Shown in pieces: positions 24,391 through 36,986 of a stretch of 64,000 nt of DNA; the first letter of the stretch is position 1; the number at the start of each line of letters is the position of its first letter. The notes beneath the pieces were generated by a model. That model was given only the letters and a program-made list of their open reading frames with translations. It ran no database searches and was not told where the DNA came from. The DNA comes from Homalodisca vitripennis. Taxonomy: Eukaryota > Arthropoda > Insecta > Hemiptera > Cicadellidae. The DNA lies in the NCBI RefSeq assembly GCF_021130785.1, contig NC_060211.1:29187001-29251000 (forward strand), in the 5' to 3' direction. The position numbers and the translations under genes were made by a program.

Positions 24391-24880
24391 CTAGGGAAAC
24401 CACCTTCGCACATTGAAAAACCACTTGCAATATTCAAACTCATCGCAAAAAGAGTAAGCAAATTGGCTAGGAACACTGCATTCTATTTTATAGGGAATGT
24501 TATATTCAATCTGGTTAGAAAAATCTAACTCAAATTGATTGAGAACACCGTATTCTAAATAATCAGAAATTTCATATTCAATGTAATTGTTCCTGGAAAC
24601 ATAATATCCAAATTGATAAGGAACGTTATGTTCCACTTTATTTGAAAATCCTTCTAATAAATTGGAAATACCACATACAAATTAATCGAAAACGACGTAT
24701 TCTAATTTATTGTTTGTGTCATATCCAAATTAATCGGATATAACGTATTCTAATAGACTTGGAATGTTGTATTCATTCTGATCTTAAACTCCTTGTGCAC
24801 ATTGGTTGGGTGCTAATATTCTATTGGTTAGGAATGATCATTTTTGAAATTGATCTGGAAACGACATATTCAATGGTCGA
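24391..24880 (-). pseudogene. Decayed octapeptide-repeat reading frame (24-bp repeat)
   Basis: A 24-bp unit is repeated with heavy divergence. On the minus strand it reads as an octapeptide, roughly E-Y-x-I/V-P/S-x-Q/L-F/I. Consecutive units include EYEISDYL, EYGVLNQF, ELDFSNQI, EYNIPYKI, ECSVPSQF and AYSFCDEF. Upstream in the same frame come EYNIPSLL, EYVISD-stop-F, GYDTNNKL and EYVVFD-stop-F. The frame is open from 24391 to 24636 and is interrupted beyond that only by two TAA codons, each where another unit has CAA (Gln). Past 24774 the register is lost. I do not recognise the protein. It could be a dead repeat-rich gene or a minisatellite whose period happens to be a multiple of three. Confidence 0.45.
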
Positions 24881-25911
24881 AAACACTCCAAGGACATCTA
24901 TAGCATAATATTTTAATTATAGTGATCAAGTAGTATATCCCTACAACTTAAAGACCGAAAAAATATTTTTTTAATGTAAAAGAACTAATTATTTGGAAAA
25001 AAATATAATATTTGGAATTTGGTTTATTTAAACATTCTGAAACCGTTCACATGTTGTTTCTAGCGCCTAAATAAATGTTCTTGCTCTGTCATAGGAAAAA
25101 ATAGTTGTTACCAGCCTAGATTTCCATTTTAATGACCAGAAAAGTGTTCATAATTATATAACGACTTGCCTATAATTAACTAAATGTTGTAAGGAGGGTG
25201 AATTATATAAAGTATATTTTTGCAGTATGCAGTGAAGAACGGAGCAAAAATCCTCTCGCAAGCAGTGCAAAACAATATGCCCTTTAAAAGTATATTGCAA
25301 AGATTATCTATTATTTACCAAAGAAAACAGTCAAAGAGATTGTAAAAGTATAACAACAAAACCTAAACATGTTTACGCCTGGAATTAACTAAATTCTAAC
25401 CAGTCAACAAGGTTGCATTACGCGTAATAAATGTTACTTTGTTATAAAGGGGTTGGCGTTATAGACAATAAAGTATAATTTGTTCAAGTTCTCTCGGGTG
25501 TTAAAGAATTCACGAATTCGTTTTACCTGATACCGTTGTTTGCTGGCTCTCTGTGAAAATATCTGAAAATGCTTTATCCCTTATTGTTTACTTGTAACAA
25601 AAGAGCGGCTTTATTATCATAATAGTCTACTGACGTCCCATCTTTGTTCCAACACAATGGGCCGGATATACTCGTATTCCACCGTGAGCTATGTTTATAA
25701 CGAGACGGTATTATCCGTTTATCCGGTACGTGTTTAGTGATGCATGAAATAAACTAAACCGCATACAGCAGCGTATTGAATCCTTAATCATTTCGAGAGC
25801 CTGCAACGTAACATCATTTTAAATGGGAACATCATTACATGACGTATATTGCAACTTGTTAAAAACCTCTTTGGATATATTTAAAGCTGATTTAATGTAC
25901 GAACTAGTGTT
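24881..25911. other. No recognisable gene
   Basis: AT-rich, apparently single-copy sequence with no supported exon or repeat boundary. Confidence 0.45.
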
Positions 25912-26690
25912 TATTTATTTATTCCAACAGTGCAAATCATGTATTACAATAAAGGTGCAAGTTAGATGCAAAGTTTAGATCGTGTACATATAAATCAATA
26001 GCAGGCAGTAAGCACATAAAAAATTAAATAAATGTACAATTAATAGGTCACAAAAATATGATAACAAACTGCAAATAACAGTAACAAACAATAACAATTA
26101 AAAATCCTACAGAATTATAAATTGTAACAATAACAAGAAATAGTACCATAACAATTTAAAAACAGTACAAAAATATAAGAAAAGAGAAATAGCAAACAAA
26201 CGCCAGTTAAACATTTACCTAGCATATAATATAACTAAATACATAAGTGCAATGCATAAATGATTGACAAATTGCATAACACTTCTCTTGAATGAAAAAA
26301 AACACCCATGGAAACACTCAAGGCGTCTTGTCACCAAAGCCTCTGAAGTCTTGCCATTCCTCAGTTGTATGAATAGGATGTAGGGAGGAATCTCCGACTG
26401 AAGGGGATATCGTTCCCTCGGCACAATCAAATCTATCAACACCAGGAGATCAGGGCAATCCACCAGTCCATTAATGAGCGTGAAGAGAATTATTATGTCA
26501 AAGATGACACGTCGATAATAGAGAGGTTGTAGCGAAAGAAGCTGTTCCAGTTGTGGCATTAGTGTTTCCAAATAGGTGAAACCCAGACAACACCAAGCAT
26601 CTGCACAAAGTGAGCCTGTACTCTGTTCAACTCATCTATGTGTCCCAGTTCGTAAAGATATCGAATCACACTACCGTAATGTTAATTAAT
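25912..26690 (-). pseudogene. LINE (jockey/CR1-type) ORF2 C-terminus and 3' region
   Basis: On the minus strand, 26690-26572 encodes YELGHIDELNRVQAHFVQML. After a frameshift the frame continues through MPQLEQLLSLQPLYYRRVIF, DIIILFTLINGLVDCPDLL and IVPRER to about 26215. This is the conserved C-terminal tail after the reverse transcriptase of jockey-like LINEs (RVQ.RF..., SL..RR...D..FLYKLING...DCP.LL...VP.R). The downstream AT-rich part to 25912 would be its 3' untranslated region. The copy is 5'-truncated and frameshifted. Confidence 0.8.
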
Positions 26691-26896
26691 ACGCTACCAA
26701 AAGATTATTTGTTTAATTTCCAAGAATTATCAATTCAATATAAGGAGTAATTTCTTTGTATAAAGTTTGTTATTGACGATAGAAATTTTGCAAGGTTAAC
26801 AGCATTTCGAACATTTTCAAGCGTTATTGGTTACAAAGTGTATAAAAAAAGTTTCGAGGACTTTTGTACGCGTCGATGTGCATGTACATAGCATAC

Positions 26897-26975
26897 CAGT
26901 GTATATAACTAGCCTACCCAGTGTATATAACTAGCCTACCCAGTGTATATAACTACCTAACCAGTCTATATAAAG
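26897..26975. repeat. 22-bp tandem repeat, about 3.5 copies
   Basis: The unit CCAGTGTATATAACTAGCCT plus AC is repeated three times, with a partial diverged fourth (CCAGTCTATATAAAG). Confidence 0.9.
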
Positions 26976-27459
26976 ACAACATCAATTTAGCCACCAGGAG
27001 GTGTTTTGTAAGCACAAAAAATATGTCTTACTTGTTTGGCTAGAGTAGTAATACTATGCCAATCTCAAAGATCGCACTCTTTTTACATAAAACATGAATT
27101 CATTACAAAAACTACACTGCCGCAGCAGAACTTATATCGCTAAAATGTTTAAACAACTATAAAATTAAAACAATTTTAATTGTTTTAAATTTAGACTATC
27201 GACATATGAACAAGATGTATTCGATAATACTACGTTTATCTCATATTTATTCGTAAATAGTACATTTAAGTAAAGGACGATTTCGAAATTGGATACAGTT
27301 TATCCCAGTTTTGTAAGCAGGCAATACCTCGAACAGCCATATTTTAATAAGTTTGGTTTTAATCTCGTAAAAGTACTTTTTTGTATCGTTCGCAATTAAA
27401 ATAAATAAATAGACGTGTAGTTGATCATGATGATGTTCAGTAATCATACTTGGTAAAGG

Positions 27460-28010
27460 CCGGGTTTATATTAGTATCATTATTCAACTAGCATAGTAGT
27501 ATTCAACTACAACAATGTGTGACTACGGCAACCTTTATTTGCTTACAACAATTTCTACTTGATTAAAACAGCCTTTATTCGATTACAACAATTTCTGACT
27601 ACGACAACCTTTATTCGACTACGACAGTCCCAGTAGACAAGACAATTATTATTTGGCAACCACAATGTTTATTTGAATATTCTACTACGAGACACTCTAC
27701 TTAACTACAACCTTTATTTGACTGCGACAGTCCCAGTAGACAAGACAATTATTATTTGACTACCACAATGTTTATTTGAATATTCTACTACGAGACACTC
27801 TACTTAACTACAACCTTTATTTGCTTACAACAATTTCTACTTGGTTAAGACAGCCTTTATTCGATTACAACAATTTCTGACTACGACAACCTTTATTCGA
27901 CTACGACAGTCCCAGTAGACAAGACAATTATTATTTGGCAACCACAATGTTTATTTGAATATTCTACTACGAGACACTCTACTTAACTACAACCTTTATT
28001 TGACTGCGAT
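27460..28010. repeat. Nested minisatellite (units of about 20 bp in 103/179/282-bp blocks)
   Basis: Short units of the form TTCGACTACGACAACCTTTAT vary in length from 17 to about 24 bp. They are assembled into larger blocks. The block ending ATTATTTGGCAACCACAATG recurs after 282 bp (27660 to 27942), with an internal shortened copy between (at about 27763). This is a two-level tandem structure. Confidence 0.85.
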
Positions 28011-28663
28011 AGAACACATTCAAGGAAGGTGTTCTGGATATCTGTTCAATGAAATATGCAAGGACAATCTATTATGGATTTCCCACGCAATGTCATTGTA
28101 AGATATTACTACTTTTATTAAATTCTAGTAATCTGGATGGGCTTTCTTAAGCATATTGGAAAATAAATGCTTAGAAAAGTCTTATTTGTGATATCAATAG
28201 AATATAATTACTCGTATATTTCAAATTGCATTGGGTTTTAAATGTGCATTAATATATTGATTATTCTAATTTTTTCTATAGACGATATTAACTTTCAATC
28301 AAATATAATAGTTACTAAGTAGTACTTTTCGTTTAATTTATGATGCGTTATTTAATCGATGAATTCCAGATTTTGTGAATATCTCCTATAATTTGGCTTC
28401 ACTGCTGTTGGAAACAAAATTTAATCGATAATACTCAATTTAAGCCTTTGCGGTGTAATAATAATGAACGAAATTGGAAACTCCTTCGTTGGAATTTCAT
28501 TCTCACATTAATCCAGTACAGGTCTGGTTAATAACGTATGTGTGTTACAATGTAACAGCCATTTAGCTATCAATGTGTGGTATAACTTATTCAGTATCAC
28601 TATCAACATTCAAGTAAATATCGTGTTGATTAAAAAAAGAACAGTATCCATCATTGGTCATGT

Positions 28664-28780
28664 TTCCTCCCATAAATGTGAAATCTTATTGGCTGAGCGT
28701 TAGCGAAGCCTATTACTCGAGAAACTGGACACGTTTCCTTTTGCCTGTCTGTCTGTCCGCACGTAACTCGAAAACAAACT

Positions 28781-28790
<10 letters not shown>
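28664..28790 (+). repeat. Interspersed repeat family B, copy
   Basis: It contains the family core TTGGCTGAGCGTTAGCGAAG and the downstream TGCCTGTCTGTCTGTCCGCA. Other copies lie near 8680, 29395-29710, 38165-38400, 38585-39815 and 56515-57045, all in the same orientation. The class is unknown. Confidence 0.55.
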
Positions 28791-28835
<45 letters not shown>

Positions 28836-28840
28836 ACACG

Positions 28841-28895
<55 letters not shown>
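28783..28895. repeat. (CA)n/(CG-CA)n/(TA)n compound microsatellite
   Basis: A CA repeat with a few CACG interruptions passes into a TA repeat. It sits within the family B copy, immediately after AACTCGAAAACAAACTCATA. Confidence 0.95.
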
Positions 28896-28897
<2 letters not shown>

Positions 28898-29177
28898 TGC
28901 CGCCATTTTGGCTAGGGTCAACCTTTTGAGGTCTGGTTTGTGGCGTTGTGTTCCACTCACATAGCCCTTTAATTTGATGTACTACTCGACCTATGCTTGC
29001 ATTTAAGATTTTCATGACTTCCTCAGTGGGACGTCCCCCTGATGTGATGAAAACCAGGAAATCACTTAAACATGTACATTTTTTAGTATACTATTGATAA
29101 ACGCAAGTGGTATTTCATTATCTGTAATCATTTGAGAGTTGAGAGGCCGGTTCCAGACTTAATTGACACCCTGTATA

Positions 29178-29243
<66 letters not shown>
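29178..29243. repeat. (TA)n microsatellite
   Basis: Uninterrupted TA repeat directly after a GACACCCTGTATAGTA element end. Confidence 0.95.
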
Positions 29244-29245
<2 letters not shown>

Positions 29246-29394
29246 TATGACATTTTTATTCAAAGTAAATAGAAAAATAATATAATGGAAGGCCAATGTT
29301 TAAAATCGGTGACAAGATTCCATTTCAGAACACTCTTGCGTTGCAGTACCCTCCCTAGCTTACCGGAATATTTACTCTTTTGCCACTGTAATGA

Positions 29395-29710
29395 ACCCTT
29401 TCTGAATGAATAAAAATGTGAATGTATCATGTGTCTAGGTGTGTCGAGAAATATTTCACCTGCAGACTTTAAATTTTGCATGAAATTTCATTTCTATATA
29501 GACAAGAAAATTTGATGATGGAACATGTCCGACCATAGAATTTGCCTGAGCGTCATTCGAGCCTTTCACTGGGTAGGCTGAAACGATTTCTATTTTGTCT
29601 GCCGGGGGTCTGTCTATCTGCAGGATATTTCGAGAAATGAAATAAGATATAGACTTTTAAATTTTGCAAGCAAACTCAGCAAAGCTTGTTACGCTTAGTT
29701 TTACACTTTA
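29395..29710 (+). repeat. Interspersed repeat family B, long copy
   Basis: The order of blocks is AATAAAAATGTGAATGTATC, TTTTGCATGAAATTTCATTT, CTATATAGACAAGAAAATTT, GATGATGGAACATGTCCGAC, then a diverged core TTTGCCTGAGCGTCATTCGA. It provides the single-copy ancestor-like version of the segment that is amplified nine times at 38613-39611. Confidence 0.6.
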
Positions 29711-30472
29711 TTGGAGTATAAAATACTATCCTAAAGCCAACAGTTTAATACAAATATATGTATTAAACAGTACGCTGTCTAATATTATTCGCTAAAAATT
29801 TACATATATTTATTTATTTCAACTGGTTTTCCATTAAACTAACTAAAAATGTATTGTGATGTAAATAAACTTAAATTAATAAACTTACAAAACCGATGCA
29901 ATCATATCAATAATAAATTAAATCCATTTCTAACAAAATAATCCATAATAACCAGAAGAGAAGGTAAAGTTCATTTAGTAGTTAACAACAATAAAAGTCT
30001 AAAATAACAAACCTGTGGGGGTGGTTCCGCTATAATTTAGTCAAAATGTCTTGATGGAAAAAATTGGTCAATAAGTGTAATAAATTAATTAAAGACCAGC
30101 AAAAGTATTCTAAGAACAAAAGATAATAAAAAATCAGGAAGTAATAAATATACATCGGATAACAACAACAATACACATAACAAAACAACAGGTAAAAAGA
30201 CGGTGTTGAATACATCTCTCACTCCAACAAAATAGAGAAAAATGAAGCTACTAAACAACAAAGGAAAGAGAAAAAAGAATGTTTAGGCTAAATCCCCATA
30301 TCATTCCATTCAGTTAAAAATATTCAATATTTTTAAAATTATCTTTACAGCTCTTCTTAGTTCACTATCGTATTAATAAACAGTGACCAGTGACAACATA
30401 AACACAAAGCAGCGATCGGAGTGTGAGGGACAAATGTGAACACAAGTGTCAGTGAGTCAGTGTGTGGAAAGC

Positions 30473-30601
30473 ATGGGCTCCAAAGGTGGACTAGGGCCCG
30501 CTGGGGTATGGGTTGCCCACAAGAGACTGGAGTGTTGGGCGAAACTTACAAAGGAAAGGGCGAAGGACAGTTCTGGATCCACTGACAGCGAACCTGATCC
30601 G
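30473..30601 (+). CDS. Probable first coding exon of an unidentified gene
   Basis: ATG at 30473 opens 43 codons beginning MGSKGGLGPAGVWVAHKRLE and ending in an acidic, Ser-rich GSTDSEPDP. A near-perfect splice donor, CCG|GTAAGT, falls exactly at a codon boundary (phase 0). The AGC-ATG-G context is acceptable for initiation. Base composition is clearly richer in G+C than the surroundings, as expected of coding sequence. The short upstream leader contains a TGA-terminated ATG at 30434, so a brief upstream frame exists. I recognise no family. The rest of the gene must lie downstream on the plus strand, and I could not link it with certainty to any later exon. Confidence 0.6.
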
Positions 30602-30979
30602 GTAAGTTACACATTTTTGTTTAGTGTTATATACTATTAATATATTCTAAAAATGTGTTTTGATCCAAAAATGTAGAGACTTTGTGATTCATTCGCCAAT
30701 TTAATTTTGGATGGTGTAGAATTTTAAAATCTCCTTTGGGCATATGGAACATCGCCTAAGGAAAACTATCCCTTCTCTCCCTAAAATGGGAGTAAGGGTA
30801 CCTAACTCCAAAACTGGAAATAGGATGACCACTAGAAGAAAAGGGAAATTCTTACTTCAATTTGGCACTATATCTGGTGGAGTCAATTATGAGACCTAAT
30901 TTTCACAATTTTCTTTATTGTATTAAGACCTTTAAAGCAAAATGTCAAACTGTGCATTTTTATTTATTGTTTTTGTTCA

Positions 30980-31500
30980 TTTAGGACAAGACATTGAGAA
31001 ATCACTCGTTGCTCTTAGCCCTAAAAGGACCGTTGCAGTTACTTCAAGAATGACAGGATATTCAGGATGGATAAGGTTGGAGGTCGCCTCTTGGCGAGAT
31101 CCTATGAGGGCTTTATTTCAGTTATCACCTTGGAAGAAAAGGAGGCCATCTCTGTTCCAGCCTCTCTTTTTAACTCGGGTAAGGGACAGGACTTCTTCAT
31201 GTCCATGCTAGCAACAGCCCTTAACACTAAGGAAGCTCCACTCACTCCAACTATTATCCTCCGCAAAATTACATACCAATATATTTTGCTGTTAGTGATG
31301 TGCTACTTCTGGATACCCATAGAGTTTCCAGATGTAAGTTGCACACATCGGTTTTTACTGCACTCGGTGTACTGTATATTCAATTGGAAGGTAATAACCA
31401 TCCAAAAGGGTTCACCTTTTGGGGTACACCATGGGGTTACTGTAAAATATATTTTTACCATTTTGGGGATTTGATAAACACCTTCACACCAGTTGGATAG
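30980..31500 (-). repeat. Interspersed repeat family A, copy 4
   Basis: Read on the minus strand it has the family's block order, with AAGTAGCACATCACTAAC and then ATATCCTGTCATTCTTGAAG at the far end. Plus-strand frames of 89 and 135 codons run through it but are not conserved in the other copies. It sits in the presumed first intron of the exon at 30473. Confidence 0.55.
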
Positions 31501-33552
31501 TGATCAAAATCAGAGGTGTCTAGCTGACTTCACCATATACATCATCCAGTTGAAGTCAGAATTTTCCTTTGTTACCAACCTGTATCCATTTTGATAAAGT
31601 TTCACAAATTTACTTTTTTTAGTCGATGGCTGTCTCATAAAGACCTTTAATATGAAGTATTGCATGATGTGTTAGGTCGATCAAAAGTTTTAAGTTGATT
31701 ACCCGCCATTTTGGGATAGAGAAGGGTAATTTTTAAATCTATGGAAAGCATCCTCTGGTGAAGTTTCTATGTATCCCCAAAGAACAGTACACCCAAACCT
31801 GTTTCTTTTAAGGAGAATCATATCAAAAATTTGGTTTATTTTTTACTATGGTTGGATTAAGAAGGAACGGGTATTTTCCTGAAATTTTCCATCGTTCAGT
31901 GCTACAAAAATATCAGTAACACTTTTACTAATTTTCCATGTGATTTTCATTTTCCATCGAGATTACTCACTATCTGATGGTATAGCTAATATTTAAATCT
32001 CAATTGAATTTAATTGTCATCAAATATCGTGTACTTTTTCTACATTCCCTATTCCAGTAAAAATAACATTTTCCCCAAACTAGGAGAGTTTTCGTTCTCA
32101 AGGAATACTTTTTCAACGAGTACATGAGTGTTTAAACAAAAGATCTTATTTTAAACTGTTCAGTATTATCTAGTCCTGATTTTACAGATACATCATGCAC
32201 TCAAAACGTTTAAGCGTTTAAGCGCTTGAATAATCTTTAACGTTTTCAAAGGTTAAGAATTATCTCTTGCAGCATTTGGTAGTTTAAAGTAGAAAATTGC
32301 ATTTTTTTAAGGCTTAGACTGTTGTACAGTGAGAAGTTTACTTCTCACAGTTCATATTTCTATTCATGTCCAGGTTTCTTCCAGATCAATATTATAAATG
32401 TGTTACTTATAAAAACTGTGAAGGAGCTTTCTTGGAAAAGAGTAAGGGATGTTCTAGAAATGTTTCTTCCTCACGAAACCGTGTCCCGTCACTTACTGTA
32501 CTGTCACACCTAGTCTCTTGGGCTTTGGCGACAAGCTTTACTTCGAAATTGTTTTAAGTCTCACACAATTTTATCTGCTACATTGAACCATGGCGAGTTT
32601 GAAGCATGGCGGAGGTAAATAGTTAATTTATGAGAGATTAAGATGTAATTCTCTACGCCATATGCGGCGGGACTGTAATTATGTAGGTAATTTTCAGGGA
32701 GTGGTAGAGGCAATTACATGGGAAGTTTACATTACTAATTCTCTTAATCCAGTTTGAGAGACGTCTGAAGAGTTTGGCGTTTCAATTTAAATTATCCTTA
32801 ATATTAATAATTTCCTTCTGCATTAATGTAATTACAAATTAATTCAAACTCTATTGTTTGTTATGCTAATACGAGTTTAAGTATATTTGATTGAATTGGT
32901 TATTTTATTTTTATGTAAAGTTATATTTTATTTATACTTGCGTATATTTTATATAATTTAACTGAAGTGGGTCAATATTAAATTAACACATAAATATTGC
33001 AAATAGTTTTGTAAACATTACAATACAAAGAATCGGTTGAAAATACACAATCCAAGAGCCGATTTTCATTGTGTTTCGCCTTTTTCCCTAAAAGAGAAAT
33101 CGATCGTCAGCTGCGCTAGTTTTGGTGGAGGTCAAAATATAATGGCATCAAAAGGGTTAACAAAATAAAATGTATGATTTTTCTCGGAAATATTTTTTTT
33201 AGCTTGACACACTTACAACCAACCGTCATAAACTTAAATAAATGTTAAATCGGCGTTATCTAACCATTATAAAGACCCCTAAAGTGGTGAATTTGTCTCT
33301 GCAGCTAATTGCTTGACTGTGATATAACTATTATTTGTGTGTACTAATTGTGTTTTAAGTGGGTCAAGATAGGAAAATGATGTTAGAAAAGTGGTGAGCA
33401 GTTTTAAATTAATCTATAATTTAATTAATTTTCAACAATGTCTTTACCAGTAGTTACAGATTGTCAAATTGTGCATACACTGTTTATTTTCATTAAACAA
33501 TATACCGATCTTGGTTTGAAGTCTTTTTTTACAATTGAAGGATTGTTAAGGC
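31501..33552. other. No gene recognised; small foldback fragment at 31861-31927
   Basis: AT-rich sequence. Bases 31861-31927 match the outer part of the 5390 element arm (TTTTCCATCGTTCAGTG). Otherwise there are only short unsupported frames. Confidence 0.4.
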
Positions 33553-33870
33553 AATAGGAATTTTTCCAGACATTTGCCATCGTTCAGTGATACAATACAA
33601 CATATCAGTAGTAACACTACGTTTCGAGATCTGCAATCTGATCTCTTCCTTAGGTGAATAGCTACCTAACACATATCTGCAATCTAGGTTACACTAAAAA
33701 AATCATACCGGAGCGTTGTGACACGCATAAGTTAGGAATCACAACAACCTTGTTGTGTGTCAAATCCAGTGCACTCACTCTAAAACATGCTCTTAATAAT
33801 AACAAAACACTATTAAAACTGAACTACAGGAAAAAGTCACAAATAGGTCTGCACCCACCGACAATTGGCC
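33553..33870 (+). mobile_element. One-armed copy of the 5390 foldback element
   Basis: This is collinear with 5395-5700: CATTTGCCATCGTTCAGTGA, then TACGTTTCGAGATCTGCAAT and CTGATCTC, then GGAATCACAAC and TTAAAACTGAACTAC. It includes the left arm and the unique spacer but lacks the right arm. This shows the spacer belongs to the element. Confidence 0.75.
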
Positions 33871-33959
33871 AGAGGCCAATAGTAAATGTTGTTTTTGTAA
33901 ATATATATATGTAAATATATATTTCATTTATATGTTCATTCGCGTGAAATTAATACTAA

Positions 33960-33961
<2 letters not shown>

Positions 33962-34003
<42 letters not shown>
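33962..34003. repeat. (TA)n microsatellite
   Basis: TA repeat abutting the 3' end of a SINE-like fragment on its right side. Confidence 0.9.
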
Positions 34004-34005
<2 letters not shown>

Positions 34006-34088
34006 TAAATTTGTATAAATGGCAATAGCCTTATTTAATTTCAATAAACATTGAATCGCAAAAAGTACTTGCTCCGCCGGGACAAGTT
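34002..34088 (-). mobile_element. SINE-like fragment (tRNA-headed family), 5'-truncated
   Basis: On the minus strand it reads GTCCCGGCGGAGCAAGTACT, then the TTTTGCGATTCAATGTTTAT body, and ends AATTTAATGTA. This matches 46812-46890 downstream of the tRNA-like unit. Only the acceptor and part of the T arm of the tRNA head remain. Confidence 0.65.
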
Positions 34089-36728
34089 ATATATATATAA
34101 CAGTAGAAAATTAATATAATACGACTTATTATAAAAATAACAGTGTTTTAAAATGTTATTAGGAAGCTGGTATATTTCAGAAGTCCTAAAAAAGTTGGCA
34201 AACAGAATATAGCTCTCATTATTTATAAGAGCACGGAACGATCTATAGGAGCTGTATAGATAAATATTTTAAATAAACATGAAAGCAAAACTTTTAACTT
34301 CTTTTACTACTTTATTTGGATCTAGTAGATCCGTTATTCAAAATAGTCTCACAAGAATGCATACATTGGCACACAAATGATCTTTGTGTTTTCACAAATT
34401 AATTTAAATTATGAAAATTAATGAAATTATGACTATAGTAATATGGTTTTACACGAAATACAAACATGACAGCAAAACGTAGATCTGTTATTCAAAGCTG
34501 ACTTACAAGAATGCATACATGAATTAGCATACAAATTATTTTTCATATGTTCTTAAGGGGAACACGTATTTATCTCCGTGATATTAACGTATGCTACTTT
34601 TTCTCTGGTTATCTACAAAATAATTTTACTGTTTTTCCCCTCTTAATAGTGCGTACACATAAGTGAAAACTGTGATTCTTCATTTTTGTTTAAAAAAATG
34701 TGTTGTTTGTACAGTTTCGAAAATAATGTTTTGATATTTTGGAATTTGACAATATATATGTCTCTATTTTTTAAACCCTGTACTTGTTTAGACGCTTCGG
34801 TAGTTGTAGGCTAGTGTCGTAAAAGAGCACATAAATTGCATAATGATATCTGTTATTGAACCTGATGAAAAAGATTTCATGGTATATTAGGTTATCTTTT
34901 TCAGGAAAGTGAAAAGCATGAAATAAATAGTTTTTACTTACCAAATTAATACATTCCTGCCCCATACTCCTCCAGCCTTTTCCTGTTGCTCGTATAATTT
35001 TCTTATCTTATTTCTCTTTTGTCTTATCTTATTACTCAGCATCAAAACAAACAATAATCACTCAACATTTTAGTGTGCTCTTAAGTATCCTCAAGTCTTC
35101 TTCAGAAGGTTTATCTTATTTTTATCTTACTACTAAGCATCGAGCAAACAATAATCAGACAACATTACGGTTCAATAACAGTTTAGCCAACATAAAAAAT
35201 AAAATAACTACTCTATTCCATGTAAAATGTGTACTGTAACAACTGCTGCTTGGTGAACGGAGCGTCCTAACCTCAAACATATGCACTGATAAAACTATTG
35301 TTTTAGTAACTTTTACAAAGATATCAAAAACAAATTATATAACATTTAAAAAAGATGTTTCCAGCTACAAAAACACTTTTTGGGTGAAGTGTTCTATATA
35401 ATATAATTATTAGTAATGCTATAACTAATAAAATTAACCATGAATAAAGATAAGTATTATTTTAATACTGTTTGTAATAAAAGCGTTATTTTGAAATCTG
35501 TGTATTTTAGAGATTCGCTATACGATGTAATTAAAAGATGTGCCTGTGTATATTACCTCTATATTACATACGTACCTGTTTTTTCTAAAACCTTAACAGT
35601 TTGGATTTAATATTTCGTCTCTCAAAATTCCAAAAAAAGGCCAAAAACTTGTATATTCAGAAAACTTTTGCAACAGTGACTAATATCGAACTCACCGTAA
35701 TTTTATGGCGATAGTTTTTTAATTACGTGAGAATAAATGGTTACAAAGCAACTAAATTGATTAGAAACAGCTTAATTGTGTGCGCAACAGTAAAAGGGGG
35801 ATATTTTGTGCAAATATTAAGTTAATAAATAGTTTATCTCTCATTCAAAGAGCGATTTGTGTTTCACAAACACAAACACACATACGTTCACACAACACTT
35901 TGCGAACATGGATGTAGCTGTCACACACCCGCAGGCAGTTCTAAACAGCGCTTTTCTGTAGTTCCTCGAAACTTTGTATTTAAACGTTTCTCTCTTAATG
36001 TTCGCGTTTACTCCCTGATTTCATTTTGCTCAAGTAGAGTGCTCGATTGTTGAAAATGTGTCAAGAAATGTTTAGAAGTTTCGTTTTGATGATGAAATAT
36101 AGCAAAAGTAAAAAGGTTAGTAAGCTTTTTAACTTTTAGTTTGCAAATGTGATTTTGCAATTCATACGATTTTTAAAAGGAATATACCTCTAAAAGAATA
36201 TTATTAATTTAATTCGTGGTAGAGGTCTCATTAATAAGTGATATATCATAATTAAGCAAAGCTGTTTTAAATTTAATTAATTCCATCTCATCGCAAAGTT
36301 TTATTGCATTGAAATACCTTACTTGGATCAATACAGTTTTTACATTAAGGAGTGCTATAGAATTACGTAATTTATCTTTCAAATTTATTTTTTGTGAGTC
36401 TAATTTTGTTTTACTGTTATTATGAGTCTTAAAGGAAACAAAGAAATATTTTTAATGGTAAATAATGAATAATATATAAAATTATAACGTCTGTACTTCT
36501 CTATGTCTTCTGTTACATAATATATGTCACATACGAACATGTATCAGTTTTGGGATAGTAAGATAAGATTATATGTTTAATATTTTAATATTTAATGTAT
36601 CTAAAATGTTATATGAGTTAAGATTTCTGGTCTGCCAATCATTAATACCCTTCCACAAGGACTTGCCATCAACTAATTATTCGTCGGAAGCTGTTGTAGT
36701 AGATACTCTTATAATATGTGAGATTATC
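34089..36728. other. No recognisable gene
   Basis: AT-rich sequence. A 64-codon frame at 35859-36053 and short frames elsewhere lack splice support or recognisable domains. I see no element ends. Confidence 0.4.
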
Positions 36729-36736
36729 ATGTTAAG

Positions 36737-36986
36737 CAAGATCGTAGCCAGGAAACAATTTGGGAGGGGGGTCCAGACCACTGATATTTTCCCGTAGTGG
36801 ACAGAGAGTAATGCCTCATTTTGTTCCTTAAAAAGTCCTTAACCCGTGTCTTTTTTGAGAACAATCTTTCAGCAAGTACATATCAATAAAACTGAATTAT
36901 TTAAGTAATAATAATCGTTTACTAAAAAATTAAAGAAAGTTTTGGGGGTCCAGACCACTTTGACCCCGTCGCTGACTACGTCCTTG
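36737..36986. mobile_element. hAT-type MITE, 250 bp, perfect 8-bp target duplication
   Basis: The ends are CAAGATCGTAGCCAGG and TGACTACGTCCTTG, imperfect inverted copies. ATGTTAAG occurs immediately outside both ends (36729-36736 and 36987-36994). An 8-bp duplication indicates the hAT superfamily. The family has further copies at 48538, 53529 and 55267, all in the same orientation. Confidence 0.88.

Noticed and set aside
31067..31474. 135-codon frame
   Set aside because: Lies in repeat family A and runs opposite to the family orientation; not conserved in other copies.
35859..36053. 64-codon frame with His/Cys-rich start
   Set aside because: No recognised domain, no splice signal; a short ATG frame inside it (35909) stops after 17 codons.
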